Positions 9,228 through 18,726 of a stretch of DNA of 64,000 bases are shown here, one piece after another. Source of the DNA: Candidatus Thorarchaeota archaeon (GTDB lineage: Archaea > Asgardarchaeota > Thorarchaeia > Thorarchaeales > Thorarchaeaceae); assembly GCA_020348985.1 (NCBI GenBank), contig CP070761.1, positions 883,613 through 947,612 on the forward strand. Reading direction: 5' to 3'. The stretch's first letter is position 1. Each line of letters begins with the position of its first letter. Made by a program: the position numbers and the translations under genes. The notes below the pieces were generated by a model that was not told where the DNA came from, made no database searches, and worked only from the letters and a program-made list of their open reading frames with translations.

Positions 9228-10268
9228 ATGGATGTGATGGATTTGGCAGAAGACAACGTAAGAGTACTGTTCATCTGGGATGCACGCGCAGAACTACGCG
9301 ACTTCCTGCAAGCGGGACTGGCCGACTTGGAAAACGTGGAACTCGTGTTTCCAGACGAGACTGATGATGAGACTCTCGTAAAGCTCGCGCCGGATGCGGA
9401 CATCATGATTGGCTGGAGACCCTCCAGAGATCTCCTGAGCGCCGCCAAGAAGATGACTCTTTTTGTAAATCCAGGTGCCGGAGTTCAGCACCACATTGAG
9501 GTCTTTAGAGAGATCAACCAAGAGCAGAGCGTTGTCCTGGTCAACGGCCATGGCAACTCCTACTTCACTGCTCAGCATGCCGTGGCGTTGCTCCTCACAC
9601 TGACAAACAAGATTGTGTCTCACCATGAATGGATGAGAAACGGAAAGTGGCGTACAGGAGATTCTGACGCAAGCTCGATTCCTCTCAGGTATAGGAAAGT
9701 GGGCCTCCTGGGATACGGAGCAGTCAACAGACAAGTTCATCGGTTCCTCCAAGGTTTCGATTTGGATTTTCATGTCCTCAAAAGAAGTTGGGAGACTCAA
9801 CCACGGACACAGCCCACGAACTACAGGAAATACGAGCCTGCTCAGATTCACGAGTTCTTGAAGGACATAGATACATTGATTGTCGCTGTTCCTCAAACGC
9901 CAGAAACGATAGGACTGATAGGTCGAGAAGAGCTTGAGCTGCTGGGAGAGGATGGTCTCATCGTCAATATGGCCCGGGGAGTAGTGGTTGATGAGCAGGG
10001 TCTGTTCAACGTTCTGAAAGAAAAAGCCATTGCTGGTGCTGCTATTGACGTCTGGTACGAATACAGACCAGAGCCTGATGCCGAAGGCCGGAAGTTCCCT
10101 TACAACTATCCGTTTCACGAGCTTGACAATGTCATCCTTTCTCCACACAGAGGTGCCTCTCCTTTCAGAGACCTAGAAAGGTGGAATGAAGTCACAGAGA
10201 ACATAAGGCGCTTTGCAGTCGGAAGAACAGACTTTCTAAACGTGGTTGATCTTGACCGCGGGTACTGA
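9228..10268 (+). CDS. D-isomer-specific 2-hydroxyacid dehydrogenase family protein
   Basis: 346 residues from the ATG at 9228, which follows a purine-rich GGAAGAGAGAG stretch. The frame is also open back to a TTG at 9207, directly after the previous stop. The split catalytic domain surrounds a Rossmann domain with G-L-L-G-Y-G-A-V-N, a variant of GxGxxG with Asn at the last Gly. The catalytic Arg is in N-M-A-R-G-V-V-V-D, and the His is in S-P-H-R-G-A-S. The family reduces 2-keto acids with NAD(P)H. Coupling to an M20 peptidase suggests amino-acid or peptide catabolism, but that is inference. Substrate unknown. Confidence 0.85.
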   Translation: MDVMDLAEDNVRVLFIWDARAELRDFLQAGLADLENVELVFPDETDDETLVKLAPDADIMIGWRPSRDLLSAAKKMTLFVNPGAGVQHHIEVFREINQEQSVVLVNGHGNSYFTAQHAVALLLTLTNKIVSHHEWMRNGKWRTGDSDASSIPLRYRKVGLLGYGAVNRQVHRFLQGFDLDFHVLKRSWETQPRTQPTNYRKYEPAQIHEFLKDIDTLIVAVPQTPETIGLIGREELELLGEDGLIVNMARGVVVDEQGLFNVLKEKAIAGAAIDVWYEYRPEPDAEGRKFPYNYPFHELDNVILSPHRGASPFRDLERWNEVTENIRRFAVGRTDFLNVVDLDRGY

Positions 10269-10590
10269 CCAACCGAATTCCTATGTGCACAGGACCACAC
10301 AAGGAGACTCAATTACTTGTTGTCATGAGTTCTCTCATCCGAGTCTGGCTCTTGAGGAGCAAGAGCAAGGGAGAAATCCCAGCCGACCCAGTTGTCGAGG
10401 AAGCTCGGCCACCGTTCCAGGCCCAATCATTGCGTTGTCTCCGTTTGTCCTGATGACTGAGGTCGGCACTGTTTCTTCTTACTTCCAAAACCAATATCTT
10501 CATTCATATGTCGGGATTCTCTCAGGTGGAATTGGAAAGGATACCATTTCTGACTGCAGTCAGAGCAATCCGAAATGAGGTCAAGTGCTG
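10269..10590. other. Intergenic stretch, nothing recognised
   Basis: These 322 bases hold only short open frames (for example a 42-codon one from about 10326) without a ribosome site or recognisable content. GAGGT at 10577-10581 is the ribosome site of the next gene. No repeats or RNA folds were noticed. Confidence 0.4.
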
Positions 10591-12201
10591 ATGGAAGGCG
10601 TAGACAACAATGAAACAGCAGTTGAATCTGGAGAGGAAAGAAGGAACTTCTCGTTGAGCTTCTTGAGCGATCGACATATTTTGGCTCCGTGGATTCTGCT
10701 TGCACTCACCGGAACAACTGTGACCATTCTTTCCATTTATCATGTCCAGTCAGTTATGGCCTCATGGGGAATATTCGGGTTCTCATTTGACGATTCTTGG
10801 ATACATGTTCAATATGCGAGAACCATCTTCGAGGGTCGTGCATGGGAATACGCATGGGGAATCCCTAGCACAGGAAGCTCTGGCCCTCTTTGGTCTATCA
10901 TACTAAGCCCAATCTTCCTCTTCGGAACTAGTCACGACAGTGTGGTCACGTCAGTGCTCTTCATTAGCAGCATTCTCTACATATTGAATACAATTGTAGT
11001 TGGAGAGATTGTAAGACAACATACAGGAAAGTGGGAGTTTGGGGTCCTGGCCCAGGTCGTCTTTGTCTTGATTCCTCGAAATGCGGGACTCATGCTCTCC
11101 GGAATGGAAACTCCTCTAGGAATGTTAACACTATTTCTTGCCTTGTTGCTCCTGAACAAGAAAGAGTGGAAGTATGACATTGCACTTGGGATTGTCGTCG
11201 GATTCGCATACCTATGCCGTCCGGAATTCGTACTAGTAGCTGCAATCGCGTTCCCGACCAGAATGGTACTGACTTTGAAGCGGGAGGGTCTTCAGAAGAG
11301 ACGAATACTGACTCTCTTCTCGATGTTTGTCGTTGCAGCTTTGGTGGTTTTACCCTGGGTTCTTCATTGTCTGAATACAACGGGTTTACCACTTCCGGAT
11401 TCATATTACTCAAAGATGCGATGGGGAGTCTCCGACGATGGAATTAACCTCTGGAACATCTACTGGTATGAGTTCTGGCTACGAACAGAGCCATACTTGA
11501 TTCTGGGTTTTACTGGGGGCTTTATCCTAGCGCTCAAAGGGAGGCCCTACGAGTTCCTTCTCTCAGTTGCGCTCTTCGCGCTCTACCGACTCACCATGCC
11601 AGGGATGTCTCTTCTATTCGCCGCTCGCTATCTCGTCCCACTGTTTGACATTCTGGGTGTCGCTTTCGTTTCTGGACTTGCAATTGCGCTTCAGAGATTC
11701 CTTCGAGACAAGGGCTCAAAAAAGCCGCTTCGTCCATCAGAAAAGACCCTGCTGTCCTTAGTCCTAATCAGCATCCTATTCGTTCCTTCACTGATGCAAT
11801 ACAATCACTTTGTCACTGTTCACGCAAATCAGGCAAGCAATATAGAGGAGATGCAGGTCACACTATCGCTTTGGATTCGAGAGAACGTACCAGTCAACTC
11901 AACTATTGCGACCTATGATGTCGGCGCGTTGGGATACTTCGCTGAAGGAGTAGTTCTTGATTTGTATGGACTTGTGACTCCTTTGATACTTCACAATCTA
12001 ACACATCCCTTTGATCAGGCCGGACATCTTAGAGAAATCAACTGCACTTACGTGATGTTCTATGTAGAGTGGTTCAACTACATACGATCAGGCATCGTGT
12101 ATCACGGCGGAGACACCTCTATTCTTTTCCAAGTACACTTGGATGACAATGTGGTTTGTGGCACAGACAACATGGCTGTTTACGAGATTGCCTGGAGCTG
12201 A
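10591..12201 (+). CDS. Polytopic GT-C type glycosyltransferase (PMT/ArnT-like)
   Basis: 536 residues from the ATG at 10591, which has GAGGT 9 bases upstream; a GTG at 10585 is also in frame but too close to that site. About ten membrane helices lie between residues 30 and 400. The first extracellular loop carries F-D-D-S-W-I-H, matching the acidic (D-D/E-D) catalytic motif that GT-C transferases place after helix 1. A soluble C-terminal part of about 120 residues follows the last helix. Such enzymes move sugars from lipid-phosphate carriers onto proteins or glycolipids on the outer face. Acceptor and sugar are unknown. Confidence 0.75.
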   Translation: MEGVDNNETAVESGEERRNFSLSFLSDRHILAPWILLALTGTTVTILSIYHVQSVMASWGIFGFSFDDSWIHVQYARTIFEGRAWEYAWGIPSTGSSGPLWSIILSPIFLFGTSHDSVVTSVLFISSILYILNTIVVGEIVRQHTGKWEFGVLAQVVFVLIPRNAGLMLSGMETPLGMLTLFLALLLLNKKEWKYDIALGIVVGFAYLCRPEFVLVAAIAFPTRMVLTLKREGLQKRRILTLFSMFVVAALVVLPWVLHCLNTTGLPLPDSYYSKMRWGVSDDGINLWNIYWYEFWLRTEPYLILGFTGGFILALKGRPYEFLLSVALFALYRLTMPGMSLLFAARYLVPLFDILGVAFVSGLAIALQRFLRDKGSKKPLRPSEKTLLSLVLISILFVPSLMQYNHFVTVHANQASNIEEMQVTLSLWIRENVPVNSTIATYDVGALGYFAEGVVLDLYGLVTPLILHNLTHPFDQAGHLREINCTYVMFYVEWFNYIRSGIVYHGGDTSILFQVHLDDNVVCGTDNMAVYEIAWS

Positions 12202-12341
12202 ACTTCAACGAGACAGCATTGATTGGAAGAGCGAGGGAGGTCACCCAAACAGAAGTCAGCCACTCGAATTTGTAACTACACGTATATTGTGGAGTTCAAT
12301 TCAGTATCTGATTGGTGGATTGAATGGTTTGATTTAGGGAA

Positions 12342-13928
12342 CTAGATGCCTGCAGCTTGTCCATCCTTCCTTAGATCCGATCCAGCAATCCATGCATCTC
12401 CGAGTCGGAGTATCGCCTGACCTCCACCAAATCCGGATTTCTTCTCGTCAATTAGATGATGACCCCGCGAACCAAGACTATCAAACAGCGCGATAGGAGC
12501 CCTGCTCTCCACTGCAACTTGATTGGTCACTTGGTCGTGATTGAATCTCGGATGGTCTAGTGCTTGTTGGGGCCACATGTCACAGTCTACAATGTTGCTG
12601 ACAAACTGGGCATGTGCTTGTGCCTGATGTGCTCCACCCATTATCCCAAAGACACCATGGAACTCACCCTCACTGTATAGTGCACCAGGGATTATTGTGT
12701 GAAATGGCAACTTGTTGGGTCCGTAGCAATTTGGATGACTAGGATCCAGAGAGAAGAGATTCCCACGGTTCTGAAGCTTGATTCCGTATCCTTCGACAAC
12801 CAAACCGGAACCGATTCCCATATAGAGGCTGTTGATGAACGACACAGCATTCCCTTCACTGTCTGCAGTAGCTAGGTACACAGTTCCGTGCCCTGTTTGA
12901 ATGCCAGGTTCAGTATTATCCATGGATGAATACAACTCAATAGATGCTGAACGCCCTTTCGAGTAGTCCTTTGAAAGCAAGCTTTCCATCGTGACCCTCA
13001 TGTGATCTGGGTCTGCGTTGTGCGCATGTAGATCAGCATATGCCAACTTCTTCGCTTCAATCATGATATGATATCTGTCCGCGTCAAACGGACTATACTT
13101 GCCGAACTCAAACTCCTCCATGATGTTCAGCATAATAAGGGCTGCAAAACCCTGACCATTGGGAGGGTGCTCAAAAACCTCTAGTCCACGATAGTCGGTG
13201 CTGATTGGTTCAGTCTCCACGGTCTCGTGCCTAGCCAAATCCTCTGGTGTCACAAACCCACCATGCTCTTGAATCGTCTTTGAGACCGCATCTGCAGTCT
13301 CTCCCTCATAGAAGAAGGATACTCCCTCTTCTGTCACCATCTCGAAAACATTGGCGAGGTCCGGATTGCGCATGGTTTCACCAGCAACAGGTGGCCTGCC
13401 ATCGATAGTGTAGGTGTCCTTTGCCGCGTTGTTAATCAAGACTCTGAGAACATGTGGCCACGAGTCAGCAATAAGGGGAGAAACGGGGAAGCCTTCTCTA
13501 GCATAGTGAATGGACGGAGAGAGAACCTCCTTGAGTTCGAGATTGCCATACTTTCTCACAAGGAAATCCCACAAGTGCATGGCACCCGGCACAGTAACGG
13601 GAGCGCCACCTCGCACAGGCATATCAGTCCAGCCCTTCTCCAGCAAATCATCAATGGTGGCAAGCGATCCTGACCGACCAGATCCGTTGAATGACAGCGG
13701 CTTCTTCCTCCCCGAGAGATGAAGGAGGGCAAATGCATCACCACCACACCCAGTGCTAAATGGTTCCACTACGTCCAGGACAGCAGCAACTGCTACGGCA
13801 GCATCAATGGCATTGCCACCGTTTCGCAGAATCTCGATACCTGCTTGTGTTGCCAAAGGCTGAGACGATGCAACCATGCCATCCTTTGCGATGACATCAG
13901 AACGTCCAGTTGGTCGACGCCAGAACAT
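12342..13928 (-). CDS. Gamma-glutamyltransferase family protein
   Basis: 528 residues, an Ntn-hydrolase proenzyme of normal length. The N-terminal half carries the family pattern M-V-A-S-S-Q-P-L-A-T and G-G-N-A-I-D-A-A-V-A. The self-cleavage and catalytic Thr is the one in T-G-H-G-T-V-Y-L-A-T-A-D, followed by E-G-N-A-V-S. The glycine-rich G-I-M-G-G loop of the small subunit is also present. There is no signal peptide, so it probably works in the cytoplasm, unlike many bacterial GGTs. It could hydrolyse or transfer gamma-glutamyl groups; cephalosporin-acylase-like activity on other amides is the alternative. The gene stands alone. Confidence 0.88.
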   Translation of the reverse strand: MFWRRPTGRSDVIAKDGMVASSQPLATQAGIEILRNGGNAIDAAVAVAAVLDVVEPFSTGCGGDAFALLHLSGRKKPLSFNGSGRSGSLATIDDLLEKGWTDMPVRGGAPVTVPGAMHLWDFLVRKYGNLELKEVLSPSIHYAREGFPVSPLIADSWPHVLRVLINNAAKDTYTIDGRPPVAGETMRNPDLANVFEMVTEEGVSFFYEGETADAVSKTIQEHGGFVTPEDLARHETVETEPISTDYRGLEVFEHPPNGQGFAALIMLNIMEEFEFGKYSPFDADRYHIMIEAKKLAYADLHAHNADPDHMRVTMESLLSKDYSKGRSASIELYSSMDNTEPGIQTGHGTVYLATADSEGNAVSFINSLYMGIGSGLVVEGYGIKLQNRGNLFSLDPSHPNCYGPNKLPFHTIIPGALYSEGEFHGVFGIMGGAHQAQAHAQFVSNIVDCDMWPQQALDHPRFNHDQVTNQVAVESRAPIALFDSLGSRGHHLIDEKKSGFGGGQAILRLGDAWIAGSDLRKDGQAAGI

Positions 13929-14059
13929 GACTGTTCACTCAGTGATGCAAGTCGAGGCAATTCCGCAATAAAGCGCTTTTGCTGAGAGTCAGCTGAAATA
14001 GTTGTCGCAGAGAGAGCAAAGGATAAAGGAGGTCTTGTGTATATTAGACTTGAGAGATA

Positions 14060-14539
14060 ATGGCGGCAATGGAAAGAGAAAACCAGAACCAAATACAAGA
14101 TGACACCATAGTTGAAGCGACTATAGAACAGCTTAGAAAGGGCGTGGAAAAGGTGCTGGTGCACTACACTGAGAGAATCGAAGGCCGTTCTCGAGAAGAG
14201 AAGGAACCTGGTAGCGAGATACTCATCGGTGACACAATCATCTTTGAAGAAGAGATCGACTTTTCGCCGGCTCAGATTGTGGCAATTAAGGTCTGGAATG
14301 ATGTTTGGTTTCTAATTAGCACATCAGAGCATCCACCAGGAGGCTATCCTACCACCAAGGATGCTGTCAAAGCGGGGCAAGCAGAAGAGAAGAAGCTGAG
14401 AGTGCTTGTGGATTACCTCACTGGCAACTTGGCAAAGGAGCTTCGCGAAGACGCAAGAGATTGGAAGCCGGATATGAGAGGCGAGGCAAAAGAAATACTG
14501 AAGATGGTCAAGAACGGCAGAGAGAGATGGGAACATTAG
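14060..14539 (+). CDS. Hypothetical acidic protein
   Basis: 159 residues from an ATG that lies about 15-20 bases after a GTATATTA box, so its mRNA is probably leaderless or nearly so. The protein is hydrophilic, with helices at both ends (charged, possible coiled coil in residues 8-40 and 105-155) and a short beta-rich centre (V-A-I-K-V-W-N-D-V-W-F-L-I). I recognise no domain. It is convergent with the Fe-S protein gene, 6 bases apart. Confidence 0.65.
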   Translation: MAAMERENQNQIQDDTIVEATIEQLRKGVEKVLVHYTERIEGRSREEKEPGSEILIGDTIIFEEEIDFSPAQIVAIKVWNDVWFLISTSEHPPGGYPTTKDAVKAGQAEEKKLRVLVDYLTGNLAKELREDARDWKPDMRGEAKEILKMVKNGRERWEH

Positions 14540-14545
14540 TCCAGA

Positions 14546-15691
14546 CTAAGTCCAATCCTTTAGGAATCCGAAGAGCCTAGAGATCTTCATAGCGTGTGCG
14601 AAGATTAGGAGCATATCTTCGTCTTCTTCATCGGGCATATCTTCCAATAGGTCACCCTTCAATCCTCGTGTGAGCCATCCGATGGCTTTCGAGCTTCTCT
14701 CCTCGGAGATCTTGTCAAGATGGTAAGAAATCTCAGATAGCCCTGCGAATGATATTTCAAACTCACGGAGCACGCCAATAAGACAGTGAAGGCGAATGCT
14801 TGCATTCTCCAGTGTTCCTGCGGCGAGAACATCGACTATCTTCTGGCGGGTCTCTAGAATCAGATTATCTACCTCGAACTCAACAGACTGCTTGTTCATA
14901 ACAGACTCAGAGCTCTCTCTGAGTCTTTCTATCAATGAATCAATGCTCACCAAGATTGGAGCCAAGAGTGTATCCGACAACTTCGAGAAGCCTGATCTGG
15001 TCAGCTTCATTCCAACAGCTGATTTGTCTATGTCCAGACTGCTGCCACCGTCAAAGATAACATGTGAGTCTTCATGAGGCGAAAGTCTGTCGCTCAAGAG
15101 AATGGAAAGCAGGTCACGACCACAGGAGTTGCAGACAGCAGCACCAATCAAGACACGCTCCATTCTTTCGAAGAGTCTCATGACTGCCTCTTTGTCGTCA
15201 ACCCGCCGCATGTTTATTCTGCCGTCTTGAAGGACGGTAATACTCATCTCTCCTACATCCGCACGCCCATAGCCCAGATCACGACTGCACTTGACAAGAT
15301 CAAAATGAGGTTTCAAGCAATCCATCAATTCACACAGGATCCTGGGATCAAAAACGCCAAAGAGTATTGGTTCTCCAGTCTTCACTCCATTGAAGACCCG
15401 CAGTTCAGCCATCACTTTCTCATCAGTGTCCTTGCATGGACGGGTGAACAACACTCCTCCTTCAGGCTGTTCGGGAGCAAGCTTTGCTCTTCGGCTAGGG
15501 GCCCTGCTGCAAATGGACTTTAGCTCTGCCTTTAGACTGGCGAATCCGTTCAATCTGAGAAGTGGACATGCTTCGATTTCACATTCGCCAAAGACAATCG
15601 CACGCCCGAAGCTCGCACAATTTGGAAGTCCGCAAAGTCCACAATCGACCTTCGGAGTTGCCTTCCAAGTTCGAGTCCAGATGCTACTCAT
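14546..15691 (-). CDS. Protein with an N-terminal CdhE-type 4Fe-4S domain
   Basis: 381 residues. Residues about 16-45 carry C-G-L-C-G-L-P-N-C then C-E-I-E-A-C, the cysteine layout of the small Fe-S domain found at the N-terminus of the CODH/ACS gamma subunit and in corrinoid-activating proteins. A further C-N-S-C-G lies near residue 190. The second half is helical, with an acidic stretch (D-E-E-D-E-D) near the end. No corrinoid-binding or enzyme domain is obvious. The same Fe-S domain occurs in CdhE and in a 157-residue protein further along this window, so it may deliver electrons to, or sense, the same system. The function is not known. Confidence 0.7.
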   Translation of the reverse strand: MSSIWTRTWKATPKVDCGLCGLPNCASFGRAIVFGECEIEACPLLRLNGFASLKAELKSICSRAPSRRAKLAPEQPEGGVLFTRPCKDTDEKVMAELRVFNGVKTGEPILFGVFDPRILCELMDCLKPHFDLVKCSRDLGYGRADVGEMSITVLQDGRINMRRVDDKEAVMRLFERMERVLIGAAVCNSCGRDLLSILLSDRLSPHEDSHVIFDGGSSLDIDKSAVGMKLTRSGFSKLSDTLLAPILVSIDSLIERLRESSESVMNKQSVEFEVDNLILETRQKIVDVLAAGTLENASIRLHCLIGVLREFEISFAGLSEISYHLDKISEERSSKAIGWLTRGLKGDLLEDMPDEEDEDMLLIFAHAMKISRLFGFLKDWT

Positions 15692-15768
15692 TCAGAACGT
15701 CCTCTTCTGAATGGACTCCAGTTGCCTCGCAGTTTAAGATTCCGATGTATGCCATCCGTGTACGTCAA

Positions 15769-15776
15769 TTTTATTA
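15769..15776 (+). promoter_or_regulatory. Box A (TATA) of the signal peptidase gene
   Basis: TTTTATTA lies about 30 bases upstream of the GTG at 15805, the spacing expected for an archaeal promoter giving a nearly leaderless transcript. Confidence 0.45.
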
Positions 15777-15804
15777 GTTAACTGAAGACCCGCCAACTAG
15801 AACG

Positions 15805-16410
15805 GTGCTACGCATGGAGAGAGCCCGCAAAGCGATGAAATGGGATAAAAGGTCCGAACATGTCAAGTTAGTCTTTATGCTTGGCATAGTAATCGGAGCC
15901 ACGCTTGGCGGATATGGTTTGTTCATGGTTGCGATGGGGACTACCAGTCCGCTCGTCGTTGTTACGAGTGAGTCGATGGTTCCCACACTGGAAAAGGGCG
16001 ACATGTTGGTGCTACAGGCAAAACCACCAGACCAGATCTTCGTTGGAGACATCATTGTTTTTCAGGATACTGAGTGGCACACTGACGGGCCCGTTGTACA
16101 TCGCGTGATTTCCGTTACGGTGGAGAATGGCACGTATTCTTACGAGACCAAAGGAGATGCCAACACACATCAGGATCCCGACAACAGGAGATACGATGAG
16201 GTAATTGGAGTTGTCATCTTCAGAGTACCATTTATCGGTCATGTAAGCTTGTTTTTGAGAACAACAGAGGGAATCATCTTCATGGTCATCCTCTTTGTTG
16301 TGATTCTTGTATTACCCGAATTTGTTTGTAAGGACGATGAGACCACCTCAGAAGAGGAGGGAGACCCACCCTCTCCCGAGGTAGTAGTTTCTGACTCAGG
16401 CCAGTCATGA
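15805..16410 (+). CDS. Signal peptidase I (archaeal/Sec11 type)
   Basis: 201 residues from GTG (an ATG at 15814 is equally possible). A membrane helix at about residues 23-45 precedes S-E-S-M-V-P, which holds the catalytic Ser. V-V-H-R-V holds the His that replaces bacterial Lys in archaeal and eukaryotic enzymes, and T-K-G-D-A-N the conserved Asp. A second helix near residues 155-173 and an acidic, Glu-rich cytoplasmic tail follow. The enzyme removes signal peptides from secreted proteins, several of which are encoded in this window. The final 6 bases overlap the convergent LemA gene. Confidence 0.9.
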   Translation: MLRMERARKAMKWDKRSEHVKLVFMLGIVIGATLGGYGLFMVAMGTTSPLVVVTSESMVPTLEKGDMLVLQAKPPDQIFVGDIIVFQDTEWHTDGPVVHRVISVTVENGTYSYETKGDANTHQDPDNRRYDEVIGVVIFRVPFIGHVSLFLRTTEGIIFMVILFVVILVLPEFVCKDDETTSEEEGDPPSPEVVVSDSGQS

Positions 16411-16950
16411 AGAACCATAGAATTGAAGCGGTGTGAGTCCGAAAATCCCAGCGACCAGATTGCCTGGGAATGTGGCGATACCTGTGTTATACGCGGCAAC
16501 GGCATCATTGTAGTCTAACTTTGCCTGAGTGATTCTATTCTCTGTGCCAGTGATCTCGTCAAAGAGCCCAATGTAAAGTGTACTTGCGTAAAGAGTCGGG
16601 TAATTCTCCTGAATTGCCACAAACAGCGTATTGAGTGCCAAGTTCAGTTGCGAAGAAACATTCGCCTGTTCGCTCGGACTCCCGTTAAGATTCAACCACT
16701 GCGTCCTAAGTGATGTTATCAGTGCAAGCGTTTCTTGCTCGAATTCTGTGTAATTCTCAACAGTCGTGACGAGCTGTGGAATCAAGTCGATCTTCCGTTC
16801 ATACTGGACAGCAATCGCATTCCACTTGTTTTCCACATCTACCTTGAGCGTGACTAAGTTGTTGTAGGTCAAGATGATCGAGACACCTATTCCTCCACCT
16901 ACGATAACAAGCCCCACAAGGACCAAGCATAGGACATTTCTTTGTGCCAT
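16405..16950 (-). CDS. lemA: LemA family membrane protein
   Basis: 181 residues. A single N-terminal membrane helix (about 7-28) is followed by the helical LemA domain with the typical Y-N-N-L-V, N-K-W-N-A-I and R-K-I-D-L-I-P-Q-L-V segments. The final Phe-Tyr-Gly-Ser-Ser tail is a shortened form of the usual C-terminus. LemA proteins nearly always sit beside a TPM-domain gene, and here that gene lies 12 bases upstream. The molecular role of the pair is not established; envelope maintenance is usually proposed. Confidence 0.88.
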   Translation of the reverse strand: MAQRNVLCLVLVGLVIVGGGIGVSIILTYNNLVTLKVDVENKWNAIAVQYERKIDLIPQLVTTVENYTEFEQETLALITSLRTQWLNLNGSPSEQANVSSQLNLALNTLFVAIQENYPTLYASTLYIGLFDEITGTENRITQAKLDYNDAVAAYNTGIATFPGNLVAGIFGLTPLQFYGSS

Positions 16951-16962
16951 GTTTCCTCCCTC

Positions 16963-17820
16963 TCAGCCGTAACTAGTGTAACCTCCACCTGATGTCTTTC
17001 CGCCGCCACTCCTTACTCTGCCAGCTCCTGAAATCACAACCGTTCCGCCAAACGCAATCACAATAGCATAGAACAGCGTGGCCAGAGAGTTGTCCAACCA
17101 CCACGCAAAGAGCGTCAATGTACCTATCATGACAAGCGGGATGATGCAATTGCCTCCTCTGACCACAGTGTAGTTTGCCCACGAGAAGACGAACGACAGG
17201 AACACACCGATGACCGCCCCGGCTATGAGCGGATTTGCGTATGCCCAAGCCTGAAGTGCAGCAAGACCTATGGGATCTCCTTGTCCACTTACGACACTTG
17301 GGTCATCCATAAACTCGTAATAGAGAGCCAGAATTCCTTCATAGAGGCCCTCGTAGATGTACCCCCAGTCAATCCATGCAGTTACGTTGTCTCTGGCAAT
17401 TCTACCAGCTTCAGCATCCGTGATAGCACCCTCCAACCCTCTTCCCACTTCGATTCTGAATTCGTATGCAAAATGCGTACTGTTGAGGTCTTCATAGTAC
17501 AGGGTCAAGAGTAGACCATTGTTTACATCAGCCTTTCCTATTCCCCAATCATTGAAAAGAAGGTAGGAATAGCGATTGATATCATAACCCTCTAAATCTG
17601 ATGTAGTAACAATGAAGATCTCTACGGTAGTTTCTTCCTCGATTGCCTGACACAAGTCTTCGAGATCCATGTCCTCTTCAATAGTCAAGATAAGGGCCCA
17701 ATCGTTAATCATGTATCCTGTATAGGATGGAAGGGCCGGAGTTGGTCCAGACAGTGCGAAAACAACCGTACAAGCCAGCACAAGTACAAGTAGCACTCTT
17801 GCAGGTTTGCTGGTGGACAT
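16963..17820 (-). CDS. TPM-domain membrane protein (YgcG family), LemA partner
   Basis: 285 residues: a signal peptide (about 1-28), then an extracellular TPM domain (about 33-170) with the E-I-F-I-V-T-T-S-D-L-E-G-Y strand and N-N-G-L-L-L-T-L-Y core, then two or three membrane helices and a Gly/Ser-rich end (G-G-G-K-T-S-G-G-G). That layout matches the YgcG family. It is the first gene of a two-gene operon with lemA. Confidence 0.85.
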   Translation of the reverse strand: MSTSKPARVLLVLVLACTVVFALSGPTPALPSYTGYMINDWALILTIEEDMDLEDLCQAIEEETTVEIFIVTTSDLEGYDINRYSYLLFNDWGIGKADVNNGLLLTLYYEDLNSTHFAYEFRIEVGRGLEGAITDAEAGRIARDNVTAWIDWGYIYEGLYEGILALYYEFMDDPSVVSGQGDPIGLAALQAWAYANPLIAGAVIGVFLSFVFSWANYTVVRGGNCIIPLVMIGTLTLFAWWLDNSLATLFYAIVIAFGGTVVISGAGRVRSGGGKTSGGGYTSYG

Positions 17821-17864
17821 CGCGTTTCCTCCTGAGACTGGGTCACCTATATTGTTTCTGAAAT

Positions 17865-18671
17865 CTACGCTTGACCAAGGAGCTTTAGCATTGTAGCTTC
17901 ATCAAGAAGACCGAGCTTCTCTGCGAGGGATTCCACTGCCACATATGCAGGTGAGTCTGTGTCAAGGTCAAAGACCGGTTTTCCAAGATAATTGAGTCTG
18001 GACAAAGAATCATCATTGGGAATCATGCCGAGAAGAGTCAATCCCTGCTCTTCGAGCATTGAACGTACTTCTTCTTCCATGCCGTCTGGGAATCTGTTTC
18101 CTACTACAACAACCTGTTTGAAGTCGATGTGAACCTCTTTTGCCAGGTCCCTGATTCTGATAGCAGCTTCGTAGGCTGCTCTTGAGGGGTCGATAACGAC
18201 TACCAGCACATCGACATTCCTATCGGTCCTTCTACTAAGATGCTCCAAGCCTGCACTCATATCCATCAGCGTGACTTCATAGTTCCGAGTCAACGTGTCA
18301 AGAATTTGGGTGAGAAGTCTATTGACGTAGCAGTAGCAGCCTTCTCCTTCAGTTCTGCCCATAGCCAAGAAGTCGAATCGGTCGTCTTCGATTAACGATT
18401 CGAATACTTCAGCCTCAAGAATGTCTTGCTTGGTGGCCGCAGCCGGCACTGATCCTTCATCAATGTCCTTCCTCAGAGTGGTGGCTACTTTACCCACCGT
18501 TGAGTTGACTTCAACCCCAATTGCCCTTGGCAAGTTCATGACCGGGTCGGCGTCAACGACAAGCAACGAACGTTTCGTCTTCTCGACAACTGCACGTGTC
18601 AAGAGGGCCGATAGTGTGGTCTTTCCGACTCCGCCTTTTCCGGAGACGGATATCACGAGATGCTCTCTCAT
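17865..18671 (-). CDS. cooC: CooC-type nickel-insertion ATPase, last gene of the cdh operon
   Basis: 268 residues from the ATG at 18671, with AAGGTGA just upstream (a GTG at 18677 is also in frame). The deviant Walker A is G-K-G-G-V-G-K-T-T, and V-V-D-A-D-P follows. G-C-Y-C is the Cys-x-Cys pair that bridges the CooC dimer and holds metal. V-V-V-G-N-R-F replaces the usual N-K/N-R nucleotide motif. CooC proteins use ATP to mature the Ni-Fe-S C-cluster of CO dehydrogenase. It lies 55 bases after cdhE. A second, more typical CooC is encoded upstream of cdhA. Confidence 0.88.
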   Translation of the reverse strand: MREHLVISVSGKGGVGKTTLSALLTRAVVEKTKRSLLVVDADPVMNLPRAIGVEVNSTVGKVATTLRKDIDEGSVPAAATKQDILEAEVFESLIEDDRFDFLAMGRTEGEGCYCYVNRLLTQILDTLTRNYEVTLMDMSAGLEHLSRRTDRNVDVLVVVIDPSRAAYEAAIRIRDLAKEVHIDFKQVVVVGNRFPDGMEEEVRSMLEEQGLTLLGMIPNDDSLSRLNYLGKPVFDLDTDSPAYVAVESLAEKLGLLDEATMLKLLGQA

Positions 18672-18726
18672 TGTCACCTTCTCTTCGTGTCACTGTAAAG
18701 AAAGCCTTTTCCAAATAGGAACTAGA

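Noticed and set aside
9294..10148. A 284-codon minus-strand frame
   Set aside because: It lies entirely within the D-2-hydroxyacid dehydrogenase gene, whose plus-strand frame has full family motifs; the reverse frame has none.
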